This document shows positions 7,928 through 16,149 of a stretch of DNA of 64,000 nucleotides, piece after piece. The translations under genes and the position numbers were made by a program. How positions within the stretch are numbered: the stretch's first letter is position 1; every line of letters begins with the position of its first letter. The notes beneath the pieces were generated by a model. It saw only the letters and a program-made list of their open reading frames with translations, searched no databases and was not told where the DNA came from. Source of the DNA: Chthoniobacter flavus (GTDB lineage Bacteria; Verrucomicrobiota; Verrucomicrobiia; Chthoniobacterales; Chthoniobacteraceae); contig CAMAUX010000001.1 in the NCBI GenBank assembly GCA_945861435.1, positions 1 to 64,000 of the forward strand. Direction: 5' to 3'.

Positions 7928-10693
7928 CTAGGACCCGCAAGCCGCATGGTACAGCGAAGCCAGCCGCGCGATCTCGCCCGGAGTGAGTTCGCCGCCGGGT
8001 TTTTGTTCAAGCATCCGTCCGAGGTCGCGGAGCCATGTCAGACTCGCGCGTTCCGGCCCCGCGGCAAGCGCCAGCGCCTCCTCCCAGCAACCTGCGGCGC
8101 GCCAGTTCCTGAGGGCATCGCCGACCGCGGGGATCGTGGCAAAAAGGGACGCCGCCTCGCGGTGCAGTCCGCGCGCCTCGTGCATGCGGGCTTTCCGGAG
8201 GAGATCCTCCGGCTCGAGCAGGCCAAGGATCGCTTCCGCATCGCTGAACCGCCGGGCGTCGAGCAGCGTGTCGAACGCGATGCCTCGCAATCTGCGTGCC
8301 TCCTCATCGGTTGCAGCGCTGCCCGTTGCGAACCCCGTGAGCACGAGCCATCCCGGGACATCGCCGATGAAAAGGCGGGCGGAAGAAGGTGCGGCCGCTG
8401 CTGCGCCGAGCGCCTTCCGTAGTTCCTGACTGATCGGTGCAAGAGCCCCCGGCAGCCAGTCCCTGTGCGCACCCTCCGCAACGGCGGCGGTGAGGAGAGC
8501 GCAGGGGGAGATCTGCCGGTCTGCCACCCATGCCTTCAGAGCCTCGAACGCGACACGGTCCCCAGCGGGCTCCGATCCATAGCCCGTTACGGAGCCCCGG
8601 GGCGCAAGGTCGTTCATCACTTCAGATGCGAACGTGACCGCCTCCTCCCGGAGCGCCGCAACGTTCTCCGGGGAGAGAAGAAGATGCGCACACACGGCGA
8701 GCAGTGTGGAATGGGCGCGTCTGCGTGTGCCTTGATCCGCGACACCATTCGGCAGTGCAGGATCGCCGAGCAGGCACACGGCCTGGCGAGCCAGCTGCCA
8801 TGCGCGCTCGGGAGCATCCTCCAGAAGTTTGAGGGCATTGGCCGTGCGACTCTGCACGTCGGAGTCGGCGTCGTGGTCGGTCTGCGCAAGCTCCGCGAGC
8901 AGGTCGGAAATGCTGAAGGGTGCCGCGTTCCCAATGATGTTCCGGCTCAGCGCGATCGTCTCCGGCACCTGGGTGGTATCCAGAAACACGAGGGTCTCGG
9001 TGGCGCGGCTGAGAGCGACGCGAAGCTGGTCGATGCGCAGGCGGGCTTCGTGCGCCGTGAGGTCAGCGCCGACGGGGGGCCTTTGCTCAAGGAGCTTTTG
9101 CAGTCGTCGAAGGGCGCTCCCCGGATCCACCACGCATACCGTTTGATATTCCATCCCCTTTGCCTGGGCCGGCGTGAGGACCGCCTTGCCGAGCGACTCG
9201 GGAATCCAATGAGGAACCACCTCGTCCGCCGTGATCAGCACCACGCCCGGCAGCGACTCCAGCTGCGCAAGCCCCTCTTCTGCTTCGCTGCGGGAGCACC
9301 GTACATGGGCGATCCGCGCTTCCATACACTGCCCTTCTGCCGCGCACTGGCCCCTGGGTTTTTCCGACCGGTTCAGCTTGTCATAAAACGCGCTCGCGCG
9401 GTCGACCACTTCCGCGATGCGGGCTGGCGAACGCAGATTTTCACTGAGCTGCAGTTCCAGAGGTTTGGGAAATCCGAGCCGGGAAAGCAGCCTCTTGATG
9501 GAGGCCCAATCGAACGCCGAGGGGCGCACCGTCTGTGCTTCGTCGCCGGCGATCAGCAACTCAGGAAGCCTTCCTCCGCTCTTTTTCAGCGCGAGGCAGA
9601 GCTCCAGAACGACCGCAGCTTCAAGAACGCAGAGGTCCTGCACCTCGTCGACGACCACCCGGTCGAAGCCCTCAAGCACCTGTGGGGCCCCTTGTTTTTG
9701 GAGCAGGGACACCGCCTCCCAAGCCGCTTCCAGTTCCGGGAAGAACTGCGAAAGCGAAGGATACTCGGGGTCGCCGGCGACAATGTGCGTCTCGATGGAG
9801 CGGATGGTGTGGAGCAGCGACGTCACGGCGCGGCCGTCGATGCGGGAGCCGTGTTCCCGGCGCTCGCGGTAATCCTCGTCGCTCAGCCGCGTGAGTCCCG
9901 CCCGGCAGTCGGTTTTTGAATGGCCCGGAATGATGCCGCCGAAGAGCACGCCCCGGATCTCGCAAAACAGGGCGTCTTCGGCCTCAGCCCACGGCCCCAG
10001 GGTGGAACGTTCCAACCGATTGGTGACTTGGCGAAAACGCACGCGAGCGTGTGCCGACGGCTTTGGAATATCTCGTCCGCAGATTTCCCCCAGGAAAGTG
10101 GCGTAATCTTTCGAGACCACCGATCCCTCGGGCGCGAATGCGCTGAAGTGTTCGGCGGCCGTCCTTGCAAGGTCGGCCGACCACGTGAGGTACAGCACGC
10201 GCTGCCCCGGCTGCGGGATGGCGGCCTTCCAGAGAGCGAATGTTTTTCCAGAGCCTGGCGGGCCGAGGACGATCCGCACGGGGCTCGTGGACTGGGCAAA
10301 TTGCAGCTGCTTTTCTGTCCAAGGCGATCCGTGAAAATCGCCCCCCTCGAAGTCTTGGCTGGTTTGGTGGTGGAGATAATCGCTGTAGAAACCTGCGTCG
10401 AGGGGCGTGTGGTCGTCGTGGTGCCGGATATCGCGCACCACAATGGAGCCCTCTGGAAAGCTCGCGTCCTTTGTCTTCGGCGTGCCCTGCGGTGCCCACC
10501 AGAGGTAGAAGTGATTCCCGTTGTTGCCCCCCATCGGAGTCCGCCGCCAGCCCCGGTTCACCTCATCGGTGCAGGGTTTCGCGACCGACGGCCGGCCGTG
10601 CGCGGCGAGGTGCCGCAGCACCAGGGAGAAGCGTTTGCGCAGATGCTCGACCTCCGTGAGATCGCAGGCCGGATGGATGAGGACGGAATGCAT
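7928..10693 (-). CDS. UvrD/Rep-like SF1 helicase family protein with unusual N- and C-terminal extensions
   Basis: 921-residue protein with the SF1 UvrD-like motif set. Walker A is GPPGSGKT (144-151), motif II is DEVQD (349-353), motif III is IAGDEAQTVRPS, and motif IV has LSENLRSPARIAEVV. A later GMEYQTVCVVDPG and the C-terminal RVALSRATETLVFLD (motif VI) complete the core. The first ~120 residues (containing NHFYLWWAPQG and RDIRHHDDH) and the last ~320 Ala-rich helical residues match no family I know by eye. It would be an ATP-driven nucleic-acid translocase. It is the last gene of the MoxR/vWA/sigma operon, 117 bp after the preceding gene, and no Shine-Dalgarno is apparent. Confidence 0.75.
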   Translation of the reverse strand: MHSVLIHPACDLTEVEHLRKRFSLVLRHLAAHGRPSVAKPCTDEVNRGWRRTPMGGNNGNHFYLWWAPQGTPKTKDASFPEGSIVVRDIRHHDDHTPLDAGFYSDYLHHQTSQDFEGGDFHGSPWTEKQLQFAQSTSPVRIVLGPPGSGKTFALWKAAIPQPGQRVLYLTWSADLARTAAEHFSAFAPEGSVVSKDYATFLGEICGRDIPKPSAHARVRFRQVTNRLERSTLGPWAEAEDALFCEIRGVLFGGIIPGHSKTDCRAGLTRLSDEDYRERREHGSRIDGRAVTSLLHTIRSIETHIVAGDPEYPSLSQFFPELEAAWEAVSLLQKQGAPQVLEGFDRVVVDEVQDLCVLEAAVVLELCLALKKSGGRLPELLIAGDEAQTVRPSAFDWASIKRLLSRLGFPKPLELQLSENLRSPARIAEVVDRASAFYDKLNRSEKPRGQCAAEGQCMEARIAHVRCSRSEAEEGLAQLESLPGVVLITADEVVPHWIPESLGKAVLTPAQAKGMEYQTVCVVDPGSALRRLQKLLEQRPPVGADLTAHEARLRIDQLRVALSRATETLVFLDTTQVPETIALSRNIIGNAAPFSISDLLAELAQTDHDADSDVQSRTANALKLLEDAPERAWQLARQAVCLLGDPALPNGVADQGTRRRAHSTLLAVCAHLLLSPENVAALREEAVTFASEVMNDLAPRGSVTGYGSEPAGDRVAFEALKAWVADRQISPCALLTAAVAEGAHRDWLPGALAPISQELRKALGAAAAAPSSARLFIGDVPGWLVLTGFATGSAATDEEARRLRGIAFDTLLDARRFSDAEAILGLLEPEDLLRKARMHEARGLHREAASLFATIPAVGDALRNWRAAGCWEEALALAAGPERASLTWLRDLGRMLEQKPGGELTPGEIARLASLYHAACGS

Positions 10694-10810
10694 GGCGGGG
10701 GTGGTGCGGGCGGGGAAGAGGCGAGCGGGCGCATTCTACTCCAATCAGCGCACCGGATCGACTTCTCTCGCAGGGGGGGCTTGTCGGATGCTCGAAGGGG
10801 CGGTTGCTGA

Positions 10811-11467
10811 CTAACGGCTGGAATGATGAAGTCGCCAGCGACCTGTGGTTTGGACGATGCCGCTCGGGTCGATGATGGTGCACGGGAGCATCGCGCAAAG
10901 CGCTGCAGCCGTTCCGATGTCGCCGCTCGAGAGGACGGTGTCGGAGATCACAAAGGGACCGCACGGCCACTTCTGCGGATCAAGCCGACCGCGCAAAATG
11001 GGCGCTGCGGCTTCGATGTGCGTTTCATCCACAATCCGAATCGAAGTGGTCCGCGACATCCGGAACGCCGCATCGTCCAGACGACGGAAGTCGTCCTCAT
11101 CGAGAATGGCGCGCGCCATGCGCGGAAGAGCAAGCGGCGCGACATCGCACAGCACGCTGAGCACCAAGCATTCGGGCGGGAAGCGCCTTCCCACCAGCAC
11201 CACGGGGTACCCGCGCACGACACCCATCTCCCAAAGAGAAGCCACGAGCAGCTCCCGGAGCCGGCGCTCCGAGGGATGGCAAAGCGCATGACTCCACGGG
11301 AACTCTTTGCGGAAGACGTCGTCCTCCCGCCCCTCCGCCTCCATGCACGTCTCGGTGATCAAGGCCGCCTCCTCGACCGCCGCCTTCACTGCCGAGGCGA
11401 TGCGTATCTGGTGATGTTCCGCGGGGGCGTGCATGGCTGTCTGTGGCAAGGTCGGGTCAGCCTTCAA
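10811..11467 (-). CDS. Protein resembling a degenerate DnaB/RecA-type ATPase domain
   Basis: Up to 218 residues. Translation may begin at TTG 11467, which overlaps the preceding gene by 11 nt, or at ATG 11434. No domain is obvious. The spacing of GYPVVLVGRRFPPECLVLSV, a Leu/Ala helix, then DDFRRLDDAAFRMSRTTSIR and IVDE recalls the DnaB helicase C-terminal domain. There a P-loop strand is followed by a helix, then 'w.rl..a...l...pl.idd'. A Walker A lysine is absent, so it would be a non-catalytic relative. This is inference from pattern only. It lies between the winged-helix gene and the helicase gene of the operon. Confidence 0.5.
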   Translation of the reverse strand: MKADPTLPQTAMHAPAEHHQIRIASAVKAAVEEAALITETCMEAEGREDDVFRKEFPWSHALCHPSERRLRELLVASLWEMGVVRGYPVVLVGRRFPPECLVLSVLCDVAPLALPRMARAILDEDDFRRLDDAAFRMSRTTSIRIVDETHIEAAAPILRGRLDPQKWPCGPFVISDTVLSSGDIGTAAALCAMLPCTIIDPSGIVQTTGRWRLHHSSR

Positions 11468-11702
11468 TCAGACGCACGCTACCGCCACGGCCACGGCCAA
11501 GCTCGATGAGACCGGCGCCGACTGCCTCGTCCTTGATCCGCTGGTAGTCGTCCTCGGACCAGCCCAGTGTACTCCGAAGCGTGCCGTTGCCCGCTGTTCC
11601 GCCGAGCGAAATTAGCGCAAGACGAAACCCCTCCAGCGTGGCTTCACCGGACGACACCGTAGCACTGCCCCAGTCTGCGGTGTGAATGAGGGTCGTGCTC
11701 AT
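11457..11702 (-). CDS. Small winged-helix DNA-binding protein
   Basis: 81 residues starting at ATG 11702, 33 nt after the sigma-factor stop. The C-terminal half reads as a winged helix: GNGTLRSTLGWSEDDYQRIK gives the helix-turn-helix, DEAVGAGLIELG leads into the wing, and GRGRGGSVRL is the hairpin. This GRGRGGSV wing is familiar from wHTH domains in restriction-modification-like and other conflict proteins. It may regulate the operon, for example through the inverted repeat at 16794-16862. It overlaps the next gene if that starts at its TTG. Confidence 0.65.
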   Translation of the reverse strand: MSTTLIHTADWGSATVSSGEATLEGFRLALISLGGTAGNGTLRSTLGWSEDDYQRIKDEAVGAGLIELGRGRGGSVRLIEG

Positions 11703-11735
11703 GGGGTGGGGTGGGTGTCTGCGGGGTTAGAGGGA

Positions 11736-13094
11736 TCAAGCGGCGAGGGAGGATTGGCCGAGGCGCGTGGGGTGGCGCAGCTTGCGCAGGGCTTTCGCTT
11801 CGATCTGGCGGATGCGTTCCCTTGTCACTTTGAAGACGACGCCGATTTCCTGGAGGGTCATCGGGGAATGGGTGTCGCCGAGGCCGTGGCGGAGCATGAG
11901 GACCTTTTGTTCGCGCTCGGAGAGTTTTTTCAATGCGGCACGGAGACGGTCGCGTTCGCCGTTGCGTTCGGCTTCCGCGAAGGGGTTTTGGGCGCGTTCA
12001 TCGGGCAGCGTGCTTGCGAGTGTGGCGTCGCCGTCCTCGCCCATCGGAGCGTCGAGAGACACGATGCTCTGGGCTTTGGCGAGGCGTTGGAGTTGGACGA
12101 TGCGCTGGAGGGGCATGCTGGTTTCGGCCGCGATCTCTTCGGGCGATGGATCGCGTCCGAGTTCCTGTGTGAGTGTGCGCGTGGCACGTTCGAGCGCTCC
12201 GAAGTGCTCGTTCATGTGGACGGGTGTGCGGACCGTGCGGCTTTGGTTGGCGATGCCCCTTGAGATGGACTGCTTGATCCACCAGGTGGCGTAGGTGCTG
12301 AATTTGAAGCCCAGGTGCGGGTTGAATTTGTCGACGGCCCGCATGAGGCCGAGGTTGCCCTCCTGAATCACATCCGAGAGGGAAAGCCCGCGGTGGGTGT
12401 AATGACGGGCGATGGAGACGACGAGGCGCAGATTCGCCTGCATCATGTGGTTCCTTGCGGCGAGGGCCTTTGCAGAGAGCTTTTGGATTTCTTGCAGGAT
12501 GGATGGGAGATCGTCGGATGTGACCCAGTGTTTTTCGAAAAACGTGGGGGAGTCTGCCAGCGCGGCATCGGCGGCGTGAGGATGGATGGACGGTAGAGCT
12601 TCCAGCACCAAGGCGGGGCGGAGCTTCAGAGCGTGGAGGGCGGCGGCATATTTCTTGAAAGCCAGCTCGAAGATCTCCTTCGCTTCCCGGCGACGGCTTG
12701 CGCTTTTGCGAGGGAGCCTTCCGAGTGCGATGGCGGCTGCGGACACCGCGTTGATGGTGCGTTCGAGTTTCTTCACCAATGCGGGGAGTTTGGCGTGATG
12801 CTCGGAGGGATCGGCGCCGCCGGCGTTGTTACGGCGGTCGAGGGTGAAGGCCTGCTCCAGACGGTGCGAACCCTCCTCGGCACTGAGGAGTTTGTGGGAT
12901 AGGGCGAGCACGTGGTCGGCCGTGAGGCGGAACCTCGAGAGAAGTGCCGCTGCTTGGGTCTGCGCCTCCTGAAGTTCGGTGGCGATGCGGACCTCACCCT
13001 CGCGGGTCAGAAGGGCGGTGGCTCCGATGCCGCGGAGGTAGTTGCCGATGCCATCGTCTTCCTTCGGTTGCGGCGTGGGGTGCTGGATTTTCAT
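11736..13094 (-). CDS. Sigma-70 family RNA polymerase sigma factor (RpoD/SigA-like architecture)
   Basis: 452 residues starting at ATG 13094. Region 1.2 is at about 12-45 (GNYLRGIGATALLTREGEV). An Arg/Ala-rich non-conserved insert of about 150 residues follows. Region 2 is at about 213-285 (NLRLVVSIARHYTHRGL, DVIQEGNLGLMRAVDKF, FSTYATWWIKQSI), region 3 at about 295-350, and region 4 at about 385-440 with the VTRERIRQIEAKALRKLR helix-turn-helix. It would direct core polymerase to -10/-35 promoters. It sits inside the MoxR/vWA/helicase operon, 49 nt after the vWA gene, rather than in a dnaG-rpoD housekeeping locus. That suggests a dedicated or alternative sigma. Confidence 0.9.
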   Translation of the reverse strand: MKIQHPTPQPKEDDGIGNYLRGIGATALLTREGEVRIATELQEAQTQAAALLSRFRLTADHVLALSHKLLSAEEGSHRLEQAFTLDRRNNAGGADPSEHHAKLPALVKKLERTINAVSAAAIALGRLPRKSASRRREAKEIFELAFKKYAAALHALKLRPALVLEALPSIHPHAADAALADSPTFFEKHWVTSDDLPSILQEIQKLSAKALAARNHMMQANLRLVVSIARHYTHRGLSLSDVIQEGNLGLMRAVDKFNPHLGFKFSTYATWWIKQSISRGIANQSRTVRTPVHMNEHFGALERATRTLTQELGRDPSPEEIAAETSMPLQRIVQLQRLAKAQSIVSLDAPMGEDGDATLASTLPDERAQNPFAEAERNGERDRLRAALKKLSEREQKVLMLRHGLGDTHSPMTLQEIGVVFKVTRERIRQIEAKALRKLRHPTRLGQSSLAA

Positions 13095-13143
13095 GATTGT
13101 GGTGGTTCTCGAGGGGTTAGGGGGCGTGGCGGTGGCGATGTGG

Positions 13144-14742
13144 TTACTGAAGGACGCGGGTGAGGGATTTTCCGAGGACTTCGGGGAGTTGGGAGGCGTT
13201 TTGGATGGTCTCAGAGTCTGGGAAAATTCTGTGCATGGGCTGGATGCCGATGCCGATGGCGAGCAGGTGGATTCCCTGTTGTTCAAGGTCCTGGGCGGCT
13301 TCGCGCACCGCTGCTTCGGTTTCGGATGCGATGTCGCCGTCGGTGAGGAGGAAGAGGAAACGGTCCCGTTCGGGGCGCTTTTCGAGAGACTCCGCGGCCT
13401 TCTTCATCGCCTTCACCAGATTGGTGCCGCCGTCTGCTTCGAGGATTGAGCCGAGAACTGCTTCAGCGCGCGCGTCGCTCATCCGTTGCCACGCATGAAG
13501 GAGATCGACCCCATGGTTGAATCCCAGGACGGAGAAGGGAATGCCGGCTCGGGAGCAGCTCTCCCGCACGATCACCAGGGATTCAAAGGCCGCGGTCGCC
13601 TTCCCGTTTTGCTTCATGGAAAAAGACCGGTCGACGAGGAAGGCGAATGCTGGGTCTGGAAGGGTCCTGCGGACGCGTTGCATCCAGAGCTGGTTGTGAA
13701 GGCGGGGGTTGGCCTCGCATTGCATGGCGACCCGCAAGTCGATGCGATCCCCGGAAGGTCTGCCCCGGACGTGCTTGAGGCCGCGGTGGTTGGGGAGGAG
13801 CTCCAGCAGGAGGTCGGTCGTGCTGCGGATCTGCTCGTCGTGTTTCTGAACGGCGGCGAGATAGGGACCGTTCCCCTTCTTCTCGAGACGGCGCCGCATT
13901 TCTCCTGTGACGCTTGCACCAGTGCCCGCCGTGGTTCCGCCGGTGTGAACGCGTACGGTCTGGTTCGGGAACGGGGGTTCGCCGAATTCCTCGATGAGTT
14001 TCAAATAAGCAGGGAGCACACCGTTGCGGACGTGATCCCACATGGTGGCCTGTGTCATCCGGACCCAGCGCTCGAAGTTTGGCGGGGAGAGGCGCGAATC
14101 GACCTCGCGGTATGCGGCTGCCACGGGGTGGGTCTTGTAGATCTCCTCGACGAAGTCGGTGCTGGTGGTGGCGGGGGGCAGGCAGGCGAAAGCGTTTTCC
14201 AAAGCGGACCGGCACTCGAGCAGGGCGGCGCCGGCCGCGGGATGGATGCCGGCGGGGATCTCCTGGGTTTCGCCGAGTTCCATCAGGCCGCGCAGGAAGG
14301 CGCGCGCGGGGTGTTCGTCCGTGGTGAAGGGATCGGATTCGGCGCGATCGCAGAGCTTCGTCACCTCCTGCCATGGGAGGGAGCCAGGGAAGCGGGCGAC
14401 CAACCACGATTCGATCCGCACATCCTCGATGCAGTTGAGGAGGTAGTGGACGGCGGGTTGTTGGCGCAGTTTTTCGGGGACGATTTCGTGGAGACGGGTG
14501 AGCGCGGCGTGTGCGGCCTCGTGCATGACGATCCAGGCGCAGCGGGCTTTCGGGCGCGTCTGGAGTTCATGCAGCGGGAGGGTGATGACGTTGTTCGTCC
14601 AGTTGAAGGCCCACCATTGGCCGAGTTCCACTTTGAGATCTCCGCGAAGGGAGATCATCGCGGCCATGGCGAGAGCCTCCTGAATTTCTTCCGCAAGCTC
14701 CGCTCCGGTGCGCGGCGCGTGTTCTAAAAAATGGAGGTTCAA
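13144..14742 (-). CDS. vWA-domain protein with HExxH metallopeptidase-like N-terminus (DUF2201-like)
   Basis: 532 residues from a TTG start at 14742. The start is supported by GGAGGA at 14753-14748 with 5-nt spacing and by a 4-nt overlap with the stop of the AAA+ gene. The N-terminal half contains IVMHEAAHAAL, a HExxH zinc motif (His74-Glu75-His78), and a further acidic segment (CIEDVRIESWL). The C-terminal half is a von Willebrand A domain with MIDAS residues D371-x-S373-x-S375 (DRSFSM), DGGTN and FLLTDGD. This layout matches the DUF2201 family, whose members are usually encoded beside MoxR ATPases and act as their partner. The substrate is unknown. Confidence 0.85.
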   Translation of the reverse strand: MNLHFLEHAPRTGAELAEEIQEALAMAAMISLRGDLKVELGQWWAFNWTNNVITLPLHELQTRPKARCAWIVMHEAAHAALTRLHEIVPEKLRQQPAVHYLLNCIEDVRIESWLVARFPGSLPWQEVTKLCDRAESDPFTTDEHPARAFLRGLMELGETQEIPAGIHPAAGAALLECRSALENAFACLPPATTSTDFVEEIYKTHPVAAAYREVDSRLSPPNFERWVRMTQATMWDHVRNGVLPAYLKLIEEFGEPPFPNQTVRVHTGGTTAGTGASVTGEMRRRLEKKGNGPYLAAVQKHDEQIRSTTDLLLELLPNHRGLKHVRGRPSGDRIDLRVAMQCEANPRLHNQLWMQRVRRTLPDPAFAFLVDRSFSMKQNGKATAAFESLVIVRESCSRAGIPFSVLGFNHGVDLLHAWQRMSDARAEAVLGSILEADGGTNLVKAMKKAAESLEKRPERDRFLFLLTDGDIASETEAAVREAAQDLEQQGIHLLAIGIGIQPMHRIFPDSETIQNASQLPEVLGKSLTRVLQ

Positions 14743-16109
14743 GACAGTCCTCCGGCGACCATCATGCTTTGCACGGCGCGTCTGTCGCCGCTGTCCCGAA
14801 GCCGTCCGATATACAAGTCCCGGATCGCATCGGAAATGAGGTTTGGCGTGGCGGGGACGCCGGCGCGGATGTTTTCCACGACCATGCGGACGAGGTTGTG
14901 GAGGGTGCGTCGCGAGAAGCTTTGGCGCTGTTTGGAGAGGCGTCCGATGGAGGGCACTTTTCCATCGCCGCCCGCGGCGAGGACGACGCCATGGTGAAAG
15001 ATCGCGAGGCGATGGACGAGATCGTCGATGTTGCTGATCTGCTGGAGTTCGCCGAACACGGGGGTTGCGTCTCCGGCTTTGTAGGCGCGCCCGCAGGTGA
15101 TGACGCGCGGATGCTGGCCAAAGACCCACAGCCGGAGCATCGCCTCCACTTCGCGTTCGCCCGGGCTTCCCGCCTGATGCCACAAACCCCAGCGGTCGAT
15201 GAATGCCTGGGACAACAACGCGCGTCCGGCGTAGTGGGAGGGGTTCATCGTGCAGAGCAGGCGGAAGCCCGGAGCGACCGGCACATCGGTGCCCGGACCC
15301 TCGCTGAGGATGAGGCTTGGCGGGGTTTCGAGGGCGCAGTTGAGGCGTTCGAGGACCTGAGTTTCGGCGAGGTTGACCTCGTCCAGGAGCAGCCACCATC
15401 CATGGCGCATGGCCTGAGGCAGGTAACCTTCCTGGAAGCGCCAGGTGGATTTTCCCTGCTCTGATGGGACGTAGCGTCCGACGAGTTCGGAGGCATCACT
15501 GTGGCCATGGAGATTGAGGCGGACCGCAGGCTGGCCGAGCAGATGTGCGAGGTAGAGGACCGCTGTGGTCTTGGACGCGGCGGTTTCCCCTTCAAGGGCC
15601 ACCGGCATCCCGTGGCGGACGCCGAGGGCGACGGCGCGAAGGCTTTCGAGCAGGGGTTGGTCGAGGCAGAGGTGCGCGAACTGTTCACCCGCGGGAACCC
15701 TGCTCCGATGGGCCTCTGCGGGTGGCGTGGGGATCGGGAGCTCGATGTCCAAGACCCGCAGGTGCGTGGCTGTGCGTTCGATGGGGAGCCTGGCCTCTCC
15801 CTCGAGAAGAACCTGTGCATAAGCCTGCTGATCCACGTCGCCAGAGGGCGCCCCCGAGGGGTCGCCCGTGGCCACGGAAAGAAGGGCGCGGAGTTCGTCG
15901 AAGGCGATGGCTTTTGGGCCGCCGGTCTTTGTCTTTTCGAGGAGAGCGGCGTCCGCCTGCGGGCCTGCGATGACCATGTCTGCGAGCGAGGGAAGGTTGA
16001 TCACCTCCACGCCCCGGGAGGCGAGGAAGGCCGAGGCGTTGTCGTGCCCTTCCTGGTCGAAACCCTTGAGAAGCACGCGGCGTGGCAGTTTTGTTTTGGG
16101 AATCGTCAT
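14739..16109 (-). CDS. MoxR/AAA_5-type AAA+ ATPase with N-terminal BRCT-like domain
   Basis: 456 residues starting at ATG 16109. Residues about 9-78 look like a BRCT domain: RRVLLKGFD, a helix with a Gly turn (SRGVEVINLP), ADMVIAGPQ, then a Lys/Ala helix and KAIAFDELRALL. The AAA+ core has Walker A GETAASKT (174-181), with Ser replacing the second Gly, Walker B LLLDE (240-244) and a sensor-1-like LLCTMNPSHYAGR. MoxR ATPases remodel proteins together with vWA partners, and such a partner is encoded by the overlapping next gene. A BRCT-like module suggests recruitment to DNA ends or phosphoproteins. The BRCT call is by eye; the AAA+ call is firm. Confidence 0.85.
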   Translation of the reverse strand: MTIPKTKLPRRVLLKGFDQEGHDNASAFLASRGVEVINLPSLADMVIAGPQADAALLEKTKTGGPKAIAFDELRALLSVATGDPSGAPSGDVDQQAYAQVLLEGEARLPIERTATHLRVLDIELPIPTPPAEAHRSRVPAGEQFAHLCLDQPLLESLRAVALGVRHGMPVALEGETAASKTTAVLYLAHLLGQPAVRLNLHGHSDASELVGRYVPSEQGKSTWRFQEGYLPQAMRHGWWLLLDEVNLAETQVLERLNCALETPPSLILSEGPGTDVPVAPGFRLLCTMNPSHYAGRALLSQAFIDRWGLWHQAGSPGEREVEAMLRLWVFGQHPRVITCGRAYKAGDATPVFGELQQISNIDDLVHRLAIFHHGVVLAAGGDGKVPSIGRLSKQRQSFSRRTLHNLVRMVVENIRAGVPATPNLISDAIRDLYIGRLRDSGDRRAVQSMMVAGGLS

Positions 16110-16149
16110 GGGTGTGAGATGGGCAGTTGAGAGTGATTGCGGTTGCTGA

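Noticed and set aside
7832-8422. Plus-strand frame preceded by a good Shine-Dalgarno (AAGGAGG at 7822-7828)
   Set aside because: Most of it lies antisense to the helicase gene, which has clear motifs. The translated sequence is Arg/Pro-rich and shows no family features.
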